Shown: positions 59,005 to 64,000 of the stretch, one piece after another
Numbering within the stretch: the first letter of the stretch is position 1
Layout of the letters: each line of letters begins with the position of its first letter
NCBI GenBank assembly: GCA_029339505.1
Contig: JAQISU010000163.1
Location: 682,001 to 746,000, forward strand
Length of the DNA stretch: 64,000 bases
Origin: Unio delphinus
Lineage: Eukaryota > Mollusca > Bivalvia > Unionida > Unionidae
Reading direction: 5' to 3'
Notes under the pieces: generated by a model
What the model was told of the DNA's origin: nothing
The model's database searches: none
What the model saw: only the letters and a program-made list of their open reading frames with translations
Translations under genes and position numbers: made by a program

Positions 59005-59028
59005 GAAATCAGAAACCATTTTTCAATT
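59005..59028 (-). promoter_or_regulatory. Shared leader of 58999 gene
   Basis: Minus strand: CAATTGAAAAATGGTTTCTG then GATTTCAAATAATG. The leader of the 60057 gene has the same words at the same distance with three or four changes. Confidence 0.6.
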
Positions 59029-59030
59029 GG

Positions 59031-59044
59031 AAACGCTAGCGTTT
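59031..59044. promoter_or_regulatory. 14-bp palindrome in leader of 58999 gene
   Basis: AAACGCTAGCGTTT, perfect palindrome 32 bp upstream of the ATG. A 12-bp version (AACGCTAGCGTT) lies at 59290-59301 inside the next gene, and a half site (CTAGCGTTTTCAATTG) at 54680-54695 before the membrane-protein gene. Possible protein-binding site. Confidence 0.5.
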
Positions 59045-59061
59045 TTATTCAGTCCCGGTGA

Positions 59062-60057
59062 TTAATCACTGTGATAATCCTCCACTAACTCGTCAATGAA
59101 ATCTCGATATGTGCTGATATCCATGATACCACCCTGAAATAATCGTCTACAGATATCAGCTGCTTCATTAATTATTTCCGGTGAGTTATTTCCAGCTCGG
59201 AAACCTCCTACAAGAACTTCTAATCGTGATATATCATTGATAACACTACCAGGACATGAAATCCTTGGATTTTCCCTCGAAGAGTTTCCAACGCTAGCGT
59301 TTAGCAATCCACTTCCGCTATAACCAGTTGCTTCATCCTGTTTTTCTAAATCGGCTTCTTGTAATAAATAATCAAGAAGATTATCATCATCAGGTGGTAG
59401 TTGTTGTTTTTTAGGAGAGTAGAGTAGTTTCTTTGCAGGTTGCTGTCGCCGCCTTTGCAATTTTGGTGGTTTTTGTTTTTGTTTTTGTTCTTCAAATCGT
59501 TTATACACGTTACCCACCGCATTGATATATCCATTGTATGATGGACTATCTGTCTTAATTTGACTTTTTTCAGTTTTGATCTTATAGAATATATCAGCCC
59601 AGTGAGTTATATTTCTAACATATTTATGATGTTCTGGTTTCAACATTTTTTTTCTGTTTTCATAAGTCGTAACAACAAGCGCAGGAATATCTGCTAGTTT
59701 AGTCTCATCAATTGCTGCTAACCCGGTCTTGGTAAATCTCACGCGTAAATCATCAACTGTTCTTTTTGATTCTATTTGTTCTATTTGTTCTGTTTGTTCA
59801 GTTTTCGCTGCTATTTTTTCAAGTTCACCAATAACAGATTTTCCCGTCTCGGGAACATCTCCCAGTATAGCACGCTCTATCCCTTTCGTTGCTGTGGTTA
59901 CTGGTTTAAACAATTCTTCGGATCCCATAGCAAAATCAGTCTGAAGACTCTGTCGTTGTTGTAGTTTATTCCGTACAGAGTCACGAATTGGTACAAATCT
60001 CCTGATTGCATCCAGTCGTTCACGAGCCAATCGGGTTGTTAATGCTTCATTGACCAT
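59062..60057 (-). CDS. Virion-type structural protein of unknown role (element 2)
   Basis: 331 codons. N-terminal charged helices, a Glu/Gln-rich EQTEQIEQIES, a middle block LADIPALVVTTYENRKKML...YKIKTEK, a very basic Q/K stretch (residues ~205-240) and a C-terminal segment RLEVLVGGFRAGN...ICRRLFQGGIMD. The last block resembles the ends of structural proteins in related elements (recalled). An in-frame ATG at 60090 exists, but ATG 60057 is chosen because its leader (CAATTGAAAAATTGTTTGC, GATTTCAAATAATG) matches that of the 58999 gene. Confidence 0.55.
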   Translation of the reverse strand: MVNEALTTRLARERLDAIRRFVPIRDSVRNKLQQRQSLQTDFAMGSEELFKPVTTATKGIERAILGDVPETGKSVIGELEKIAAKTEQTEQIEQIESKRTVDDLRVRFTKTGLAAIDETKLADIPALVVTTYENRKKMLKPEHHKYVRNITHWADIFYKIKTEKSQIKTDSPSYNGYINAVGNVYKRFEEQKQKQKPPKLQRRRQQPAKKLLYSPKKQQLPPDDDNLLDYLLQEADLEKQDEATGYSGSGLLNASVGNSSRENPRISCPGSVINDISRLEVLVGGFRAGNNSPEIINEAADICRRLFQGGIMDISTYRDFIDELVEDYHSD

Positions 60058-60062
60058 TATTT

Positions 60063-60086
60063 GAAATCGCAAACAATTTTTCAATT
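60063..60086 (-). promoter_or_regulatory. Shared leader of 60057 gene
   Basis: CAATTGAAAAATTGTTTGCG and GATTTCAAATAATG on the minus strand, followed upstream by a partial second copy (GATTGAAAAATTGTTTTGC). Confidence 0.6.
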
Positions 60087-60360
60087 GCAAAACAATTTTT
60101 CAATCCAACCTAACACCATCGGATGGTCATGGAAGTGTTATTTCGTCGTGAGACAGCTTCGTTCAATGATGAGGGAAGTGTGGAAATCCTTATAAAAATA
60201 AATAATATCACACTTCCCTCACTTTTCCATTTGATCAATCCGAACCAGCCATCAATTTTTTATTCACTGATTTCAACAGTTTTGATCAAAAAATGCTAAA
60301 AAAAAATTAAAATCTCTATGAGGGACGGTCACAATCAAATAATGATAAATGGTTGGTCAA
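60087..60360. promoter_or_regulatory. Intergenic control region with 13-bp inverted repeat
   Basis: TGAGGGAAGTGTG (60170-60182) and CACACTTCCCTCA (60209-60221) are perfect inverted arms around a 26-bp loop containing CTTATAAAAATAAATAAT. It is the longest gap of the element and could be a promoter or replication element. A GAGGGACGG word lies near 60319. Confidence 0.5.
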
Positions 60361-60717
60361 TCAAAATTGTTCATTTTCTTGAATTAACGCCCGTAGGTTT
60401 CTAACTTTAGAATTAACCTCCTTTTTCAATTCGTATTCGTACCCCAATTCTTTTCGTATTCGTTCTACGATGGTATACAACGGAGCGAACACACTTATGT
60501 CACTGGAAAATGCGAGAGAGTCCTTAATAGAATTCTGAATTCTTTTGATGAGCGCATACTTCTTTGGTAGCATGTATTTATTGTTGTTAACTCCGTATTC
60601 TATGTCCTGAAAATCAGACATGATTTGATCAGGATTTAACCCATCTGATAGTTCAATATCCCAACCTTTCAATTTTGAAATCTCGGATATGATGCTATTC
60701 ATGTTTTCAGAATTCAT
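60361..60717 (-). CDS. Small helical protein, unrecognised (element 2)
   Basis: 118 codons from ATG 60717. ISEISKLKGWDIELSD, then KKYALIKRIQNSIKDSL and RIRKELGYEYELKKEV; helical and charged, no hydrophobic segment. An upstream ATG at 60762 overlaps the stop of the HNH gene and would add 15 residues; 60717 is preferred as it is preceded by ATA like four neighbouring starts (ATAATG). Function unknown. Confidence 0.5.
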   Translation of the reverse strand: MNSENMNSIISEISKLKGWDIELSDGLNPDQIMSDFQDIEYGVNNNKYMLPKKYALIKRIQNSIKDSLAFSSDISVFAPLYTIVERIRKELGYEYELKKEVNSKVRNLRALIQENEQF

Positions 60718-60761
60718 TATTCTATAATAATGATATATTTCTAAATGAAAAATATGACGCA

Positions 60762-61253
60762 TTAGACATAACTAAATTGAATTTTTTGTTCGGTCTTTTT
60801 TGAAATCGCCGTTTTGGTTATCCCCTCTGCAACTTTTCGTACTGAGGATGAACAAATATCGAAGTGCCTACTGGCTTCATTCATTGATTGAAATATTTTT
60901 TCTTCGTTAGTTATCGTATTCAAAGATTTCACAGGTCTCGCTTTTTTCGAGTATTTCCCAGTCCCCCCTCGTTCGGTATTCTCACTTTGTGTAACAGCCT
61001 GCAGATTTGATAAAGAATTGTTTTTCGGATTAGAATCGATATGATCAATGACAGAATCATCCTCGATCAATCCATGGAAACACTCGTACACGAAACGATG
61101 ATTGAGATATTTCTTCTTTCCAGCACCAAACACCAAATACCCCATACCATTGTCAGCACCAACTGATTTCTTCAGTCTGCGGTTTCTTACAACACCATCA
61201 CTGGATGCTTCATAATTTGTGATCACAGGGTGTTGTCTGAATTCTTGGTTCAT
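60762..61253 (-). CDS. NUMOD/HNH homing-type endonuclease (element 2)
   Basis: 163 codons. N-terminal NUMOD4-like strand NYEASSDGVVRNRR; HNH nuclease core LNHRFVYECFHGLIED, VIDHIDSNPKNNSLSNLQ (Asp70-His71 and Asn78/79); C-terminal NUMOD1-type DNA-binding helix FQSMNEASRHFDICSSSVRK. Such enzymes cut DNA at recognition sites and spread in phages and large DNA viruses; free-standing in an animal Polinton-like element is unusual. Intact frame; its stop overlaps the 60762 ATG of the following open frame. Confidence 0.88.
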   Translation of the reverse strand: MNQEFRQHPVITNYEASSDGVVRNRRLKKSVGADNGMGYLVFGAGKKKYLNHRFVYECFHGLIEDDSVIDHIDSNPKNNSLSNLQAVTQSENTERGGTGKYSKKARPVKSLNTITNEEKIFQSMNEASRHFDICSSSVRKVAEGITKTAISKKTEQKIQFSYV

Positions 61254-61267
61254 TTGTATACATAATA

Positions 61268-61660
61268 CTATTGTTTGTCTAATTCATCGTTTGGTTTAAT
61301 GATAAATCTTTCGATGTAGTCTTGAGGAGTTCTTATGATTTTATCCTTGACTCTGTCAAGGATACTGACTTTGTCAGCGTCAAGAATACTGACTTTGTCA
61401 GCGTCAGGGTCAAAATTTCTGATTGATTGTCCATTTTTTATTCTTTTATCATAATATCGCTTCAACTCCCTGTATCGCTTACCACCGCAATTCAAACACA
61501 ACTGAGATTTTCCCCTAACCCCAACTCCACATCGTATGCACGGTAACGGACCAAGGCTTCCACGACGAAAGCTTTGCATATGATACCCACAGAACTCATT
61601 TCTGCATGATTTGTTACACGGGATTACTGATCCAATCATAAGCCACTTGCAGTGATTCAT
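61268..61660 (-). CDS. Zinc-binding protein (element 2)
   Basis: 130 codons. Two Cys clusters: Cys4, 15, 19, 24 with His27, and a zinc-ribbon pair CIRCG (41/44) and CLNCG (55/58). The rest is basic helix (RYRELKRYYDKRIKNGQ) and an 8-residue direct duplication DADKVSIL (twice) encoded by a short DNA repeat at 61358-61408. Family not named; a nucleic-acid-binding or regulatory role is plausible. It is divergent from the polymerase gene with only 41 bp between the starts. Confidence 0.6.
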   Translation of the reverse strand: MNHCKWLMIGSVIPCNKSCRNEFCGYHMQSFRRGSLGPLPCIRCGVGVRGKSQLCLNCGGKRYRELKRYYDKRIKNGQSIRNFDPDADKVSILDADKVSILDRVKDKIIRTPQDYIERFIIKPNDELDKQ

Positions 61661-61701
61661 ATATAAAAATCTTTCATTTAAATGCTTGTTTTAATTATAG
61701 C
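61661..61701. promoter_or_regulatory. Divergent 41-bp promoter region
   Basis: AT-only stretch (ATATAAAAATCTTTCATTTA) between the zinc-protein ATG and the polymerase-side ATG at 61702. It contains a TATA-like word on each strand and must serve both directions if the starts are right. Confidence 0.4.
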
Positions 61702-62157
61702 ATGAAGGAATTAGGGAGAACGCCTTCGAAAAATGCTGATAAGGAGTTTAAGAGATTATTAAAAATCAATCCTAGATTTAATCTCGATAAACCCAAAAAA
61801 CGTAACAAACGTCCAATAGACGGAAACATGAAAGAGTTTAAGAGATTATTGAAAATCAATCCTAGATTTAATCTCGATAAACCCAAAAAACGTAACAATC
61901 GTCCAAGAGACGGAAACATGAAAGAGTTTAAGAGATTATTAAAAATCAATCCTAGATTTAATCTCGATAGACCAAAAAAAACCAAAAAACGTCCAATAGA
62001 CGGAAACATGAAAGAGTTTAAGAGATTATTGAAAATCAATCCTAGATTTAATCTCGATAAACCAAAAAGACGTAACAAAATCAATCCTAGATTTAATCTC
62101 GATAAACCCAAAAAACGTCCAATAGACGGAAACATGAAGAGTTTAAGAGATTATTGA
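61702..62157 (+). CDS. Lysine-rich 30-residue repeats, N-terminal part of polymerase gene
   Basis: 151 codons to a stop. Four units of 30 residues (90 bp): FKRLLKINPRFNLDKPKKRN then KRPIDGNMKE, with starts at 61744, 61834, 61924 and 62014, plus a partial unit. At about 62137 one A is missing relative to the other units (ATGAAGAG against ATGAAAGAG), which shifts the frame; the repeat and then the polymerase continue in the other frame from 62139. So it is probably the N-terminus of that protein, broken by a 1-base deletion or a sequencing error. Confidence 0.7.
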   Translation: MKELGRTPSKNADKEFKRLLKINPRFNLDKPKKRNKRPIDGNMKEFKRLLKINPRFNLDKPKKRNNRPRDGNMKEFKRLLKINPRFNLDRPKKTKKRPIDGNMKEFKRLLKINPRFNLDKPKRRNKINPRFNLDKPKKRPIDGNMKSLRDY

Positions 62158-62200
62158 AAATCAATCCTAGATTTAATCTCGATAAACCAAAAAAAACGTC
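61744..62200. repeat. 90-bp tandem repeat, 4+ copies, coding
   Basis: GAGTTTAAGAGATTATT at 61744, 61834, 61924, 62014 and 62139; the last interval is 125 bp because it includes an extra partial copy (AATCAATCCTAGATTTAATC) and a 1-base loss. Confidence 0.95.
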
Positions 62201-64000
62201 CAAGAGAGATTACCCCTGGAAAGATGCTCAATTCAATCTCGATATAGCTTCTAATACACCAAAGAATACAATTCTTGATAAAGCCATGATTAGTAAAATC
62301 AGAGATTGTTTTAATGAATTCAAGCGTGATGGAGCATCTTATTGTTGGTCAACATTTCGAATTGATGGTGTTGTTGATGCTACCATGACTGATGAAAAAG
62401 CAGCAGTGATAATTTCACGTGTTGGGGAAAAACGGCATTTTTTCCGAATCAAATTCATTATCGAAGTCGATGGCAAATGGATTATTAGGGATAAATTTGA
62501 ACCAATCCTCAAGAATAAAAAAGCTGTCATTGTGAGTAGAGATTCCAAACCAGGGATTCTAACCGGCATTGATAAACCATACTACGAAAGATCTTATCCC
62601 GTAACAGCAATGGTTTATGGGATATATCCGTTAAATGATAAACCCGATATCGCAAAACTAGCTCCTATGAAATATTTGTCAGGGCTTAATTGTGTAGCAG
62701 AACGAATAATAGAACACTTCACAAATGCATCCCGAGGAAATAAACTAACTGATCTGCGACGTAGGAAAATAACCGAGTGGGAACTGACAGTGAAACAGCA
62801 TGGTGCAAAGATTTCTGATATAGCTAAATTAGAAACATCATTACGATTCCCAATAACCGTTATGACGATAACGGGAGAGGTTTTATACGAACCGAAATAT
62901 AACAAAAATGGAGCACCAATACAGATTATTGATCATAACAAACACGCGTGGACACCTGCGATAACAATATTTCCACGAGAACGAACCGTGAAATATATCC
63001 CTAAGGAGTTCGTCGGGGATGTTTTCTATGAAGAGAAATTATTCGATGCTATTCATGCGTTGTGTAAGGATGATCCTGTGTCAGTGTGGTTACTTAGAAG
63101 TGATGAAGAATTCGATCAATTTGTAAAACCAAATGGTGAATTATATCGCGTTGAAGAATTAGATAACAGAATGAGAAAAATCGCTAGTGATTTTTCACCG
63201 GAGAATTCCCATGAAAAACTACTCACGGATAGTTTTACTATTCCATCAGTGGTAGCTCACTTCGCAAGAGAAAAAAACTCATGGCGTCCAACACGAAATG
63301 ATTTTCTCGAGGATGTTAAATTGAGTTGCGTCGAATTTGGTCATGGAGGACTGTGGAATACAAAATACCATCGTGACGGTATGATTTCAATTGATATATC
63401 CGCGTGTTATCCCGGAAGTTTTCTCGGGTATGGGGAATGCGCTGAGTACTTCAAACGATTTGGACACCCCACGCATGAAATGACTCGTGTTGCGATTAAT
63501 GGACCATTGCCTGATTTTGATTTAACCGGATTCGCTCGTGTGATATCATTTGAATTAGCTACAGGGTTACATCCGTGTAGTTTTGTTTGGCTCGGTAGAC
63601 ACCTATCTGAAAAGGCCTGGATGCCAATAGTGCTATTGAGATATATGATTGATTGTGGTATGCTAATATCGTTGATTGTTTCCGAGGCTATTATATGCTA
63701 TCGAGCTCAGAAAGAAGTTTGGCTACCACAACCCGATCTAGATAGAATAATCAACGAACTACGAAAACAGTTTCCAGATTTCAGTGAAGAAGAAATCATA
63801 AATTGGTCTAAGAAGTTATTTGAAATTAAAAAAAAACAAGCAAAAGATCTCGGAAGAAGAATAATCGGTAAATTTACCCAGGGTGGACGATACGATAACG
63901 CAAAATATTCTTCGCGGTTGATCATAGATGTCGCTGAATACGATTTTATTGTAGCGGATTTAATGAAACAGGGAAAACTTGTATCCCGTAAGGATGCTTT
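62139..64000 (+). CDS. DNA polymerase B-like replicase, partial at window end (element 2)
   Basis: Open for 620 codons to the window edge with no stop. After the last FNLDKPKK repeat come unrecognised domains (IISRVGEKRHFFRIKFI; LRFPITVMTITGEVLYEP). Near residue 400 LSCVEFGHGGLWN precedes MISIDISACYPGSFLGYG (Asp at codon 419), which fits polymerase B motif A (DxxSxYP). About residues 563-582, KKKQAKDLGRRIIGKFTQGG resembles motif B. Motif C (DTD) would lie beyond 64000. The exonuclease motifs are not obvious in front. It is clearly unlike the Polinton polymerase at 47.6 kb. Alternative: another palm-fold polymerase or a terminal-protein fusion. Confidence 0.55.

Noticed and set aside
60058..60090. 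Upstream start of the 59062-60057 gene at 60090
   Set aside because: That stretch overlaps the shared leader CAATTGAAAAAT...ATAATG, so it is read as untranslated.
47588..64000. Bacterial prophage or contaminating phage
   Set aside because: Adenain-type protease, chromodomain integrase and Polinton capsid/polymerase are features of eukaryotic elements, and the block continues into animal repeat-rich DNA on the left.

Overview
The window is animal nuclear DNA. It carries a spliced gene with GT-AG introns, SINE and LINE remnants, hAT transposons, many minisatellites and two blocks of Polinton/Maverick-type (adintovirus-like) viral genes. A lophotrochozoan, perhaps a mollusc, seems likeliest; that is inferred from repeat style and from a MAP3K8/NIK-like kinase, and cannot be proven here.

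1-29.3 kb: one host gene on the minus strand. Eight coding exons with matching splice phases can be tiled from ATG 29303 to the stop at 1688 (671 codons). They encode a protein kinase of the MAP3K8 (Tpl2)/MAP3K14 (NIK) kind. Its introns are loaded with tandem repeats: a 4.1 kb satellite of about 110 bp with a 770-bp higher-order period, and arrays of 54, 56, 42, 26, 12 and 27 bp, besides an (AT)n run, two tRNA-derived SINEs in opposite orientation and a possible LTR.

29.3-47.5 kb: no host gene found. This part holds LINE 3' ends (30.1, 40.7 and 41.9 kb), a 1.5 kb array of 34-bp repeats, another SINE with target-site duplication (TSD), a deleted hAT copy with a perfect 8-bp TSD (34833-35768), a 4.4 kb hAT element with a broken transposase (36355-40725) sitting in the tail of a LINE, a perfect 38-bp inverted repeat, and a duplicated GT/GA microsatellite.

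47.6-52.5 kb: a decayed Polinton. A protein-primed-type DNA polymerase B (minus) lies head-to-head with the C-terminal end of a chromodomain integrase (plus). Then come a small membrane protein, a penton-like capsid protein, a small core protein and the first 100 codons of the major capsid protein, almost all with frameshifts or stops.

52.6-64 kb: a second, distinct and much better preserved virus-like element, running off the window end. Minus-strand genes encode a penton-like protein, a two-helix membrane protein, a fibre-like repeat protein, an adenain-type cysteine protease, a pVI-like protein, a double-jelly-roll-type major capsid protein, two further virion-type proteins, a small protein, a NUMOD/HNH nuclease and a zinc-binding protein. 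A divergent plus-strand gene encodes an unusual polymerase B-like protein with lysine-rich 30-residue repeats at its N terminus. Shared motifs just upstream of several starts suggest co-ordinated expression. This element is the most likely source of something undescribed.
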